This document shows positions 7,816 to 16,445 of a stretch of DNA of 64,000 nt, piece after piece. The notes below the pieces were generated by a model. That model did no database searches. It saw only the letters and a list, made by a program, of their open reading frames with translations, and was not told the origin of the DNA. Origin of the DNA: Inquilinus limosus_F (GTDB lineage: Bacteria; Pseudomonadota; Alphaproteobacteria; DSM-16000; Inquilinaceae); assembly GCF_051487185.1 (NCBI RefSeq), contig NZ_JAHVDK010000012.1, positions 145,285 to 209,284 on the forward strand, in the 5' to 3' direction. How positions within the stretch are numbered: the stretch's first letter is position 1; every line of letters starts with the position of its first letter. The position numbers and the translations under genes are program-made.

Positions 7816-10191
7816 ATGGCGGTCATCAATGGCGGCGCTGGCATCGACAATCTCGAGGGCATGGCGAGCAACGACACGATCAACGGGCTCGGCGGCAACG
7901 ACACCCTCGCCGGGGCCGAGGGCCAGGACACCCTGAATGGCGGCGACGGAAACGATCGGCTGCGCGGCGGGCTCGGCGCGGACACGCTGAACGGCGGCGC
8001 CGGGATCGACACCGCCGATTACGGCGCCAGCGCCGCGGGGGTGACCGTCACGATCGGCGGTGCGGGCAGCGGCGGCGACGCCCAGGGCGACGTGGTGGCC
8101 GCCGATGTCGAGAACATCGAGGGATCGGCCTTCAACGACACGCTGACCGGCTCGGCTGCGGCCAACCGGCTCGTCGGCGGGGCAGGCAACAACATCCTCT
8201 ATGGCCTCGGCGGCGACGACAGCCTGGTCGCCGGCGATGCGTCGGGGTCGGGCAACGACCTGCTCGACGGCGGCGCCGGCAACGACACCCTGGCCGCGGG
8301 CGGAGGCACGGACACACTGCGCGGCGGCGACGGGAACGATGTCCTCCAGGGCGGCGCCGGCGCGGACACGCTGAGCGGCGGCACCGGCATCGACCAGATC
8401 ACCTATTTCTTCAGCTCCGCCGGCATCGCCATCAACCTGACCGCCCTGACCGCGTCGGGCGGCGACGCACAGGGCGACGTGATCGGCGCGGATATCGAGA
8501 ACATCGAGGGCTCGAACGGCTTCGCCGACACGCTGATCGGCTCGGCCGGGGCGAATGTCGTGCTGGGCCGGGGCGGCGCCGATATCATCGACGGCCAGGG
8601 CGGCGATGACACGCTGGACGGGGGCGCGGGCGACGATCAGCTCCGCGGCGGCGCCGGCAACGATGTCCTCCATGGCGGGGTCAGCAGCCTGAACGGCAGC
8701 AGCGGCAACGATGTGCTCGACGGCGGCGCCGGGGCGGACACGCTGAACGGCGGCGCCGGGATCGACACCATCCGCTACTACGACGGCCCGGCCGGCGTCA
8801 CTGTGGCCATCGGCGGGACCGGCGTCGGCGGCGACGCCCAAGGCGACACGATCGCCAATGATATCGAGAACATCCAGGGCACCAACGGGTTCAACGACGT
8901 CCTGACCGGATCGATCTTCGCCAATGTGCTGTCGGGCAATGGCGGCAACGACACGCTCAGTGGGCTGGATGGCAACGACACGCTCGATGGCGGCGCCGGC
9001 AACGACGTGCTCCAGGGCGGTGCCGGGGCGGATGCGCTGATCGGGGGCGCCGGCACCGATACGATCGCCTATGGTGGCACGGCCGGGGTGACCGTCGACC
9101 TGACCCAGCTCACCGCTGCCGGCGGCGAGGCCGAGGGCGACAGCATCGGCACCGATATCGAGAGCATCCGCGGCACCGGCCTCGGCGACAGCCTGACGGG
9201 GTCGGGCGCCGCCAATGGGCTCGCAGGCCAGGCCGGTGCCGACGTGCTGTCCGGCCTGGCCGGGAACGACACGCTCAACGGCGGCGACGGGGACGATTTC
9301 CTCACCGGCGGTGCCGGCGCCGACGTGCTGGCCGGCGGCGCCGGCATCGACACGATCAACTATGACGGCCCTGCGGGGGTAATGGTCAACCTGACGGCGC
9401 TGACCGCCTCCGGAGGCGACGCCCAGGGCGACGTGATCGGAGGCGACATCGAGAACATCGTGGGCACCGTCGGCTTCGGCGACGTCCTGACCGGCTCGGC
9501 CGTGGCCAATATCCTGTCCGGCTACGGCGGCGCCGATACGCTCGCCGGCATGGCCGGCAACGACACGCTCAATGGCATGGACGGCGACGACGCGCTCCGC
9601 GGCGGGGCGGGGGCGGACCGTCTCGACGGCGGCGCCGGCACCGACACCGCCAGCTACTTCGACAGCTCGGTCGGGATCTCGGTCAGCCTCGCTACCGGCG
9701 CTGTCGGCGGCGGTGATGCCCAGGGCGACGTCCTGGTCGGGATCGAGAACCTCTCCGGCAGCCAGGGCAATGACGGCCTGGCCGGGGACGCCGGCGCCAA
9801 CACGCTGCAGGGCTGGAACGGCAACGACGCCCTCGTCGGCGGGGCCGGCAAGGACACTCTCACCGGCGGTGCCGGGGCCGATCGGTTCTACTTCATCGCT
9901 CTCGGCGACAGCGTGGTCGGTGCCGATGCCGATCGGGTCACCGATTTCAGCCACGCCCAAGCCGACCGCATCGACCTGAGCGCAATCGACGCCAACGCCG
10001 GCATCGCCGGCAACCAGGCCTTCAGCTTCATTGGCTCCGCTCTCTACACCGGCGTCGCCGGCCAGCTCCGCTACGCCGTGGTCAATGGCGTCACCACGAT
10101 CGGCGGCGACGTCAACGGCGATAAGGTCACCGATTTCCACATCACCCTGACCGGCAGCATCGCCCTCGTGGCCGCCGATTTCGTGCTGTAG
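7816..10191 (+). CDS. RTX calcium-binding repeat protein, probably type I secreted
   Basis: A 791-residue acidic protein built almost entirely of glycine-aspartate nonapeptides (GGxGxDxLx, such as GGAGNDTLDGG) that form calcium-bound beta-rolls. Six higher-order modules can be counted by the recurring GGDAQGD or GGEAEGD loop (DNA near 8074, 8461, 8829, 9124, 9415 and 9712). Each module also carries an IENIxGT strand and a beta segment like GVTVNLTALTASG. The last ~115 residues (ADRVTDFSHAQADRIDLSAI, then GDVNGDKVTDFHITL) resemble the serralysin-type C-terminal secretion domain. There is no N-terminal signal and no catalytic domain. No ABC/MFP/TolC secretion genes lie in the window. It could be a surface-layer, adhesin or matrix protein. 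Confidence 0.93.
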   Translation: MAVINGGAGIDNLEGMASNDTINGLGGNDTLAGAEGQDTLNGGDGNDRLRGGLGADTLNGGAGIDTADYGASAAGVTVTIGGAGSGGDAQGDVVAADVENIEGSAFNDTLTGSAAANRLVGGAGNNILYGLGGDDSLVAGDASGSGNDLLDGGAGNDTLAAGGGTDTLRGGDGNDVLQGGAGADTLSGGTGIDQITYFFSSAGIAINLTALTASGGDAQGDVIGADIENIEGSNGFADTLIGSAGANVVLGRGGADIIDGQGGDDTLDGGAGDDQLRGGAGNDVLHGGVSSLNGSSGNDVLDGGAGADTLNGGAGIDTIRYYDGPAGVTVAIGGTGVGGDAQGDTIANDIENIQGTNGFNDVLTGSIFANVLSGNGGNDTLSGLDGNDTLDGGAGNDVLQGGAGADALIGGAGTDTIAYGGTAGVTVDLTQLTAAGGEAEGDSIGTDIESIRGTGLGDSLTGSGAANGLAGQAGADVLSGLAGNDTLNGGDGDDFLTGGAGADVLAGGAGIDTINYDGPAGVMVNLTALTASGGDAQGDVIGGDIENIVGTVGFGDVLTGSAVANILSGYGGADTLAGMAGNDTLNGMDGDDALRGGAGADRLDGGAGTDTASYFDSSVGISVSLATGAVGGGDAQGDVLVGIENLSGSQGNDGLAGDAGANTLQGWNGNDALVGGAGKDTLTGGAGADRFYFIALGDSVVGADADRVTDFSHAQADRIDLSAIDANAGIAGNQAFSFIGSALYTGVAGQLRYAVVNGVTTIGGDVNGDKVTDFHITLTGSIALVAADFVL

Positions 10192-10207
10192 GTCCGCCGT
10201 CCAAGCA

Positions 10208-10678
10208 TCAAGCGGCGGGGACGGGCTTGGCCATGTGCACGATGGTGAACTCGCCCCGCTGCTCCTGATGCGTCTCGCGATAGCCGCGGGCGGCGTAGAG
10301 GGCGCGGTTCTCCGACATCCGGATGTTGGTGTAGAGCCGGATCTCGGGCAGGCCGCGCCGTCGCGCCTCCTGCTCGGCGAAGTCCAGCAGCCGGCGGCCG
10401 AGGCCGCGGCCCTGATGGCTGGGGTCGACCGCGACATTGACGATCAGCAGGTGGTCGGGCTCGGGCTTCAGCTCGATCAGCGCGATGCAGCCATGGATGC
10501 CGTCGATCATCCAGATCTCGTGCTCGGCCAGGGCGCGGACATAGTCGGCGCGCATCGGCATCGGCTCGCGGCCGACGCTGATGATCCATTTCGCATAGGC
10601 GCGGCGCACCAGGGCGCGGATCGCCTCCGCCTCGTCGGGTTGGGCCCGGCGGATCTCGCCCCATGTCGAGCCGAACAT
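10208..10678 (-). CDS. GNAT-family N-acetyltransferase
   Basis: A 156-residue acetyltransferase. IRRAQPDEAEAIRALVRRAY starts the fold; LIVNVAVDPSHQGRGLGRRL is a textbook acetyl-CoA-binding beta4-alpha3; IRLYTNIRMSENRALYAARG then GYRE completes the C-terminal half. The substrate is not known. It converges on the RTX gene, with only 16 bp between the stops, and starts about 90 bp from the divergent cytosine deaminase gene. Confidence 0.87.
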   Translation of the reverse strand: MFGSTWGEIRRAQPDEAEAIRALVRRAYAKWIISVGREPMPMRADYVRALAEHEIWMIDGIHGCIALIELKPEPDHLLIVNVAVDPSHQGRGLGRRLLDFAEQEARRRGLPEIRLYTNIRMSENRALYAARGYRETHQEQRGEFTIVHMAKPVPAA

Positions 10679-10768
10679 GGGTGCTCTCCCGTCTTTCTCT
10701 GCACTGGCCGCATGCTATCGTCGGCGGCGCCGTTCCCTCAGTGAAATTTCGTGAAGGCCAGCCCCGCC

Positions 10769-12055
10769 ATGGATCTCGTCCTGCGCAACGCCAACCTGCC
10801 CGATGGCCGCACCGGCATCGATGTCGGCATCGAGGGCGGCCGCATCGCCGCGGTCGAGCCGCATCTGGCCGCGGAGGCAGGACAGGAGATCGACGTCACC
10901 GGCCGGCTGGTGACGCCGCCCTTCGTCGACTCCCATTTCCATCTCGACGCCACGCTGTCGCTCGGCCTGCCGCGGATGAACCGCTCCGGCACGCTGCTCG
11001 AAGGCATCGCGCTGTGGGGCGAGCTGAAGCCGCAGCTGACGCAGGAGGCGGTGATCGCCCGCGCCATGGCCTATTGCGATCTTGCCGTGGCGCAGGGGCT
11101 GCTGGCGATCCGCAGCCATGTCGATGTCTGCGACGACCGGCTGCTGGCGGTCGAGGCGCTGCTCGAGGTCAAGCGCCGCGTCGCGCCCTATCTCGACCTG
11201 CAGCTCGTCGCCTTCCCGCAGGACGGGCTCTACCGCTCCGCCACTGCCGAGCGGAACCTGCTGCGCGCGCTCGACCTCGGCGTCGACGTGGTCGGCGGCA
11301 TCCCGCATTTCGAGCGCACGATGGCGGACGGCGCCGCCTCGGTGCGCCGGCTGTGCGAGATCGCGGCGGAGCGGGGGCTGCCGGTCGACCTGCATTGCGA
11401 CGAGAGCGATGACCCCATGTCCCGCCACATCGAGACGCTGGCGGCGGAGACCCATCGCCTCGGCCTCGGAGGCCGGGTGACGGGGTCGCACCTGACCTCG
11501 ATGCATTCGATGGACAACTACTATGTCTCGAAGCTGATCCCGCTGATGCGCGAGGCCGGCGTCGCCGCGATCGCCAATCCGCTGATCAACATCACCCTGC
11601 AGGGCCGGCACGACACCTATCCGAAGCGCCGTGGCATGACCCGGGTGTCGGAGCTGATGGCGGCCGGCATCACCGTCGCTCTCGGCCAGGACTGCGTCAT
11701 GGACCCCTGGTACTCGATGGGTTCGGCCGACATGCTGGAGGTGGCCCATATGGCGGTGCATGTCGGGCAGATGACCTCGCTCGACGCCATCGGCCGGTGC
11801 TTCGCCGCTGTGACCACCGAGGCGGCGAAGATCCTGGAGCTTGACGGCTACGGCCTGGCGCCGGGCTGCCGGGCTGACCTGGTGGTGCTGCAGGCCGCCG
11901 ACCCGTTCGAGGCGGTGCGGCTGAAGACCACCCGCCTCCTGGTCCTGCGCGCCGGCCGCATCGTCGCCCGGACGCCGGAGCGGGTGACGGCGCTGGACCT
12001 GCCGGGCCGCCCAGCCAGCGTCGCCCCGACCTTCACGCCGGGGTCGATCGCCTGA
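10769..12055 (+). CDS. codA: Cytosine deaminase-like amidohydrolase
   Basis: A 428-residue metal-dependent amidohydrolase closely patterned on E. coli CodA, which converts cytosine to uracil and ammonia. The HxH metal pair is at residues 56 and 58 (DSHFHLD). CodA-specific blocks follow: DLHCDESDD, GSHLTSMHSMDNYY, ANPLINITLQGRHDTYPKRR, and GQDCVMDPWYSMGSADML, which contains the late metal aspartate. Isoguanine or a related pyrimidine could also be the substrate. I prefer the ATG at 10769 to the upstream GTG at 10751, which would add six unconserved residues. The gene stands alone, without a codB permease in the window. Confidence 0.9.
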   Translation: MDLVLRNANLPDGRTGIDVGIEGGRIAAVEPHLAAEAGQEIDVTGRLVTPPFVDSHFHLDATLSLGLPRMNRSGTLLEGIALWGELKPQLTQEAVIARAMAYCDLAVAQGLLAIRSHVDVCDDRLLAVEALLEVKRRVAPYLDLQLVAFPQDGLYRSATAERNLLRALDLGVDVVGGIPHFERTMADGAASVRRLCEIAAERGLPVDLHCDESDDPMSRHIETLAAETHRLGLGGRVTGSHLTSMHSMDNYYVSKLIPLMREAGVAAIANPLINITLQGRHDTYPKRRGMTRVSELMAAGITVALGQDCVMDPWYSMGSADMLEVAHMAVHVGQMTSLDAIGRCFAAVTTEAAKILELDGYGLAPGCRADLVVLQAADPFEAVRLKTTRLLVLRAGRIVARTPERVTALDLPGRPASVAPTFTPGSIA

Positions 12056-12175
12056 GGCTTCGATCGGGGCTGTGCCGATCGTCGCGGAAGTGTCATCCTG
12101 ATGCCTGAAGGCGCCCGCGTGATCGGGCAATGCGCCCGGTCGGCACGGCGGGCCCGTGCAGAAGGGAGGATGCGC

Positions 12176-14212
12176 ATGCCGCAGGAACGCCCTGCCCCCA
12201 GATACAGAAGCGCGGCCCTGGTCGGGCCGTATTCGAGCGGCAAGACCACGCTGCTGGAAGCGCTGCTGCACAGCGCCGGCGCGATCCCGCGCAAGGGCAG
12301 CGTGGCCCAGGGCAACACCGTGGGCGACGCCTCGCCCGAGTCCCGCGCCCGGCAGATGACGATCGAGCCGAACATCGCATCCTGCCGCTATCTGGACGAG
12401 GACTGGACTCTGATCGACTGCTCCGGCTCGGTCGAGCTGGCGCAGGACGCCCTGGCCGCGCTGATGGTCGCCGACATCGCCGTGGTGGTGGCCGAGGCCG
12501 ATCCCGACCGCGCCGTGATCCTGGCGCCGCTGCTGCGCTTCCTCGACGAGCACGAGATCCCGCACATCCTGTTCATCAACAAGATGGACCGGTCCGGCAT
12601 CCGCATGCGCGACCTGCTGGCGTCCCTGCAGCAGGTCTCGTCCCGGCCGCTGCTGTTGCGCGAGGTGCCGATCCGCGAGGCCGACAGCGTCTCCGGCTAT
12701 GTCGACCTAGTCAGCGGCCGCGCCTACAAATGGCGCGAGAACCAATCCTCCGACCTGATCGAGGCGCCTGGCGACATCAGGCCGCGCCAGGAGGAGGCGC
12801 GCCAGAGCTTGCTCGAATCCCTGGCCGATTTTGACGACGCCCTCCTGGAGCAGCTGCTGGAGGACAAGATCCCGGCGCCGCAGGAGATCTATGCCCAGCT
12901 CACCCGCGACCTGCAGCAGGACCTGATTGTGCCGGTGTTCTTCGGCTCGGCCGAGCACGGCAATGGCGTCACCCGACTGTGGAAGGCGCTGCGCCACGAG
13001 GCGCCGTCGCATGAGGCGGCGGCGACACGGCTCGGCTACGACGCCCAGGGCGGATTCGCCGCCACCGTGTTCAAGACCCAGCACCAGCCGCATACCGGCA
13101 AGCTCAGCCTGGTGCGGCTGTGGAGCGGCCGGCTGGCCGACAACAGCAATCTCGGCAGCCGCCGGATCTCCGGCCTCTACCGGCTGAAGGGCGGCGAGAG
13201 CCAGAAGCTGGCCGAGGTCGGCCCGGGCGAGATCGTCGGCATCGCCCGGCTCGACGACGTCGCCACCGGCCAGACCTTGCGCGCCGACGGCACCACCGAG
13301 GCGACTTGGAACTGGCCGAAGCCGGCGGATCCGGTGCATGCCGTCGCCCTGGCCCTGTCGGACCGCAAGGACGACGTCAAGCTCACCACCTCGCTCGCCA
13401 AGATCTGCGAGGAGGATACGGCCCTGTCGGTGCAGCATGTCGAAGCCACCGGCGAGCTGGTGCTGGCCGGGCAGGGCGACATCCAGCTGCAGATTGCGGT
13501 CGAGCGGCTGAAGAGCCGCTTCAACGTCGCGGTGACCACGGTGCCGACGCGCACTGCCTATCGCGAGACGATCCGGCGGCCGACCAAGCAGCACTCCCGG
13601 TTCAAGCGCCAGACCGGCGGCCACGGCCAGTTCGCCGACATCCATGTCGAGATCCGGCCGCTGCCGCGCGGCGGCGGCTTCGCCTTCGAGAACAAGGTGG
13701 TCGGCGGCGCCGTGCCGAAGAACTATATCCCGGCGGTGGAGGCGGGGGCGCGCGAGGCCCTGAACCGCGGCCCGCTGGGCTTCCCGGTGGTCGACATCGC
13801 CGTGGCCCTGGTCGACGGCCAGCACCATTCGGTCGACAGCTCCGACCAGGCCTTCCGCACGGTGGCGCAGATGGCGATGGCCGAGGGGCTGGCGAATTGC
13901 GACCCGGTGCTGCTGGAGCCGATCCAGGCGGTCACCATCGCGGTGCCGTCGGAATACACCGCCAAAGTCCATGCCATTGTCTCGAGCCGGCGCGGCCAGA
14001 TCCTCGGCATGACCGCGCGCGAGGGCTGGACCGGCTGGGACCTGATCGAATGCCAGATGCCGGAAGCGGAGATGCACGGCCTGGCGGTCGAGCTGCGATC
14101 GGTCACGCTCGGCGTCGGCAGCTTTACCTCCCGCTTCGACCATCTGCAGGAGCTGATGGGCCGCATCGCCGAGCAGGTGGTGGAGGAGCGCCGGCGCGCC
14201 TTGGCGGCATAG
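12176..14212 (+). CDS. EF-G-like translation-factor GTPase with altered G3 motif
   Basis: This 678-residue protein has the EF-G domain order: a G domain with P-loop GPYSSGKTT (residues 17-25) and NKMD, then domain II, III, IV (RETIRRPTKQHSRFKRQTGG, HGQF) and V (EYTAKVHAIVSSRRGQILGM). It is a divergent paralogue. The G3 motif that normally reads DxPGHVDF is here DCSGSVEL, so the catalytic histidine is replaced by serine. The switch I threonine region is also altered (RQMTIEPNIAS). I chose the ATG at 12176 because gaagggagg sits six bases upstream. It is not the ribosomal fusA locus: no rps genes are nearby. Role unknown. Confidence 0.88.
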   Translation: MPQERPAPRYRSAALVGPYSSGKTTLLEALLHSAGAIPRKGSVAQGNTVGDASPESRARQMTIEPNIASCRYLDEDWTLIDCSGSVELAQDALAALMVADIAVVVAEADPDRAVILAPLLRFLDEHEIPHILFINKMDRSGIRMRDLLASLQQVSSRPLLLREVPIREADSVSGYVDLVSGRAYKWRENQSSDLIEAPGDIRPRQEEARQSLLESLADFDDALLEQLLEDKIPAPQEIYAQLTRDLQQDLIVPVFFGSAEHGNGVTRLWKALRHEAPSHEAAATRLGYDAQGGFAATVFKTQHQPHTGKLSLVRLWSGRLADNSNLGSRRISGLYRLKGGESQKLAEVGPGEIVGIARLDDVATGQTLRADGTTEATWNWPKPADPVHAVALALSDRKDDVKLTTSLAKICEEDTALSVQHVEATGELVLAGQGDIQLQIAVERLKSRFNVAVTTVPTRTAYRETIRRPTKQHSRFKRQTGGHGQFADIHVEIRPLPRGGGFAFENKVVGGAVPKNYIPAVEAGAREALNRGPLGFPVVDIAVALVDGQHHSVDSSDQAFRTVAQMAMAEGLANCDPVLLEPIQAVTIAVPSEYTAKVHAIVSSRRGQILGMTAREGWTGWDLIECQMPEAEMHGLAVELRSVTLGVGSFTSRFDHLQELMGRIAEQVVEERRRALAA

Positions 14213-14314
14213 CCGCTTCGTAAGCCCATCGATCGCCCGTCGCGGCTCTTGGCAGCGGCGGGCGGCCCGGCCTATGACGGCACACGCATCGCGAGAATCC
14301 GGGGGAGCGCGGGA

Positions 14315-14869
14315 ATGCTGAGCCTGAGGCGGGTGGAGCCGGGAGATTCCGACCGGCTGTTCACCTGGCGGAGCCTGCCGCATGTTGCGGTCCACCAGTA
14401 CAGCGACCACGTCATCACGCGGCCGGAGCACGACGCCTGGTTCGCCCGCGCCATGGCCGATCCGCGCCGGGTCTACTGGATCATCCTCGACGACGGCGAG
14501 CCGATCGGCCTCGCCAACCTGGTCGATATCGACCAGCAGAACAGCAAATGCTCCTGGGCCTTCTATCTCGGCGCCAGTGATCTGCGCGGCAAAGGCATCG
14601 GCAGCTGGGTCGAGCTCAGGGTGCTGGATCACGTCTTCCTCGAGCTGAAGCTGAACAAGCTGTGCTGCGAAGTGCTGGCCAGCAACCCCGGCGTCGTCCG
14701 CATGCACAAGCGCTTCGGCTTCAAGGAGGAGGGGCTGCTGCGCCAGCATGTGCGCAAGCAGGGCCAGTTCCTGGACGCCTACGTGCTGGGCCTGCTGCGC
14801 GACGAGTACCTGCCGCAGCGCGACGCCCTGGTCGCCATGCTGCGCGAGCGCGGGGTCCAGACCGAATAG
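14315..14869 (+). CDS. PseH-like GNAT acetyltransferase
   Basis: A 184-residue GNAT enzyme resembling PseH, the UDP-4-amino-sugar N-acetyltransferase of pseudaminic-acid synthesis. It begins MLSLRRVEPGDSDRLFTWRS and continues with HDAWFARAM, WAFYLGASDLRGKGIGSWVE, a segment holding LNKLCCEVLASNPGVVRMHK, and FGFKEEGLLRQHV. The ATG at 14315 is preceded by ggggag at 14301-14306. No other pse genes (pseB, C, F, G, I) are in the window, so the sugar-nucleotide substrate is inference; related members acetylate other amines or proteins. Confidence 0.78.
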   Translation: MLSLRRVEPGDSDRLFTWRSLPHVAVHQYSDHVITRPEHDAWFARAMADPRRVYWIILDDGEPIGLANLVDIDQQNSKCSWAFYLGASDLRGKGIGSWVELRVLDHVFLELKLNKLCCEVLASNPGVVRMHKRFGFKEEGLLRQHVRKQGQFLDAYVLGLLRDEYLPQRDALVAMLRERGVQTE

Positions 14870-14903
14870 GCAGGCACTTGGCAGCGGCGGTCCGGGTGCC
14901 GAC

Positions 14904-16445
14904 ATGTCGTTGGGGTTCCCAGCTCGACGGGTGACGGCCCTGCACAGGATTTCCCTCCGACCGCTCCTCGCCAGCCTGCTCGTCCTGCTTCTGGCCGCCA
15001 CGGCCCTGGCGCAGCAGCCGGAAGGCGACGCCGGCCGCTCGGCCTCTTCCGGCCGCGTGCTGGCGCTGCTGCCGGCCGATTCGGTCACCAGGCACACTCT
15101 GTCCGTCGGCGGCCGGACGCTGGCCTACACTGCCACCGCCGGGACCATCTCGCTGTTCGACCCGAATGGCGAGCGTTCAGCCGCGGTCTTCTACACCGCC
15201 TATGTCCTGGACGATGCTCCCGCCGGGACCCGTCCGGTGACCTTCGCATTCAACGGCGGGCCCGGCGCGGCCTCGGCCTATCTGCAGCTCGGACTGGCGG
15301 GACCGCAGGCGGTGTCGTCCGACTTCCCGCGGACTCCCGCCAGGGCGCGCCTGCGCGACAATCCCGACACTTGGCTGGCCTTCACCGACCTGGTCTTCAT
15401 CGATCCGGTGGGGACCGGATGGAGCCGCGCCGTCAAGCCAGACAAGTCGGACGACTTCTGGGGCGAGCGCGCCGACGCCCAATCGCTTGCCAAGGTCATC
15501 GCCCTCTATCTGGCGCAGAGCCGGCGCAACACCTCGCCGAAATTCCTGCTCGGGGAAAGCTATGGCGGTTTCCGCAGCGTGAAGGTGGCGCGCGCGCTGC
15601 AGCGCGACCAGGGTGTCATGGTCAACGGCATCGTCATGGTCTCGCCCTTCATGGAGGGCCCGCTGCAATTCGGGGCCGACCGGCTCGCGCTCGTCGCCGC
15701 GCTGCGGCTGCCCTCGCTCGCCGCGGCCGAACTCGATCGCCGCGGCGCCTTCACGCCCGAGGCGCTCGCTGCGGCCGAGCGTTTCGCCTTGACCGACTAT
15801 CTGACGACCCTGGCCGGGCGGCCGCCCGAAGGCGAGGCGGCCGATGCCTTCCATGCCCGGGTGGCTGCGATCATCGGGCGGCCGGCCGACGTGGTCGCCC
15901 GCTCGCGCGGCTTCATCGGCAACGCCATTCTCGAGCAGGCCGGCGAGGATGGGGCGGAGATCGCCAGCCCCTACGACGCCGCCTTTCTCGCGCCCGATCC
16001 GTTCCCCGGCTCTCCGGACGACGGTCCCGACCCCGTGCTCGACGGCTACACCCAGGCCCTGGGCGGGCTGTTCGTCGGCTACGCGCAGAATGCGCTCGGC
16101 TTCAGGACGGTGCTGACCTTCAACCTGCTCAACCGACAGGTCGCCCGGGATTGGAAGTGGGAGGCCCGCGGCGGCATCGCCCAGGCCAGCATCGAGCAGG
16201 ATCTGCGCGAGCTGCTGGCGCTCAATCCGGATCTCGACGTGCTGGTCGCCCATGGCCGCAGCGACATCGTCACGCCCTATTCCGTCAGCCGCTACGTGAT
16301 CGACCATCTGCCGCCCGCGGGGCCGGCGGGGCGCGTGACGTTCCGGCTCTACAAGGGCGGGCACATGTTCTATTTCGACTCCTCCGCCCGCGCCGCCTTC
16401 ACCGCCGATGCGGCTGCCTTCTACCGCTCGCAGGCGTCGCCCTAA
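14904..16445 (+). CDS. Peptidase S10 (serine carboxypeptidase) family protein, exported
   Basis: A 513-residue secreted serine carboxypeptidase-like protein. A signal peptide spans about residues 15-37 (RISLRPLLASLLVLLLAAT then ALA-QQ). FNGGPGAAS (117-125) forms the oxyanion region, GESYGG carries the nucleophile Ser219, and the Asp and His of the triad fall in DVLVAHGRSDIVTPY and LYKGGHMFYFD. Its TAA overlaps the stop of the convergent serine hydrolase, so the two genes end tail to tail on shared bases. An exported peptidase beside an exported penicillin-binding-like hydrolase hints at periplasmic peptide or cell-wall work; this is inference. Confidence 0.9.
   Translation: MSLGFPARRVTALHRISLRPLLASLLVLLLAATALAQQPEGDAGRSASSGRVLALLPADSVTRHTLSVGGRTLAYTATAGTISLFDPNGERSAAVFYTAYVLDDAPAGTRPVTFAFNGGPGAASAYLQLGLAGPQAVSSDFPRTPARARLRDNPDTWLAFTDLVFIDPVGTGWSRAVKPDKSDDFWGERADAQSLAKVIALYLAQSRRNTSPKFLLGESYGGFRSVKVARALQRDQGVMVNGIVMVSPFMEGPLQFGADRLALVAALRLPSLAAAELDRRGAFTPEALAAAERFALTDYLTTLAGRPPEGEAADAFHARVAAIIGRPADVVARSRGFIGNAILEQAGEDGAEIASPYDAAFLAPDPFPGSPDDGPDPVLDGYTQALGGLFVGYAQNALGFRTVLTFNLLNRQVARDWKWEARGGIAQASIEQDLRELLALNPDLDVLVAHGRSDIVTPYSVSRYVIDHLPPAGPAGRVTFRLYKGGHMFYFDSSARAAFTADAAAFYRSQASP

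Noticed and set aside
7816..10191. Possible CRISPR or satellite array
   Set aside because: The periodicity is that of coding RTX repeats in one continuous frame, with no constant spacer length or exact repeat unit, and there are no cas genes.
7609..10437. A 942-codon minus-strand open frame across the RTX gene
   Set aside because: It is antisense to a clearly repetitive, domain-bearing RTX protein. Its apparent repeats are the reverse image of the glycine-aspartate codons.
12061..12081. Seven-bp hairpin after the cytosine deaminase gene as a terminator
   Set aside because: The stem (cgatcgg/ccgatcg) is short and has no T-tract; it may be chance.
12176..14212. Housekeeping elongation factor fusA
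   Set aside because: The G3 motif is altered and the gene is away from ribosomal-protein genes. The housekeeping copy should lie elsewhere.
14315..14869. A pseudaminic-acid synthesis locus
   Set aside because: Only the PseH-like acetyltransferase is present; no pseB, pseC, pseF, pseG or pseI genes are nearby.
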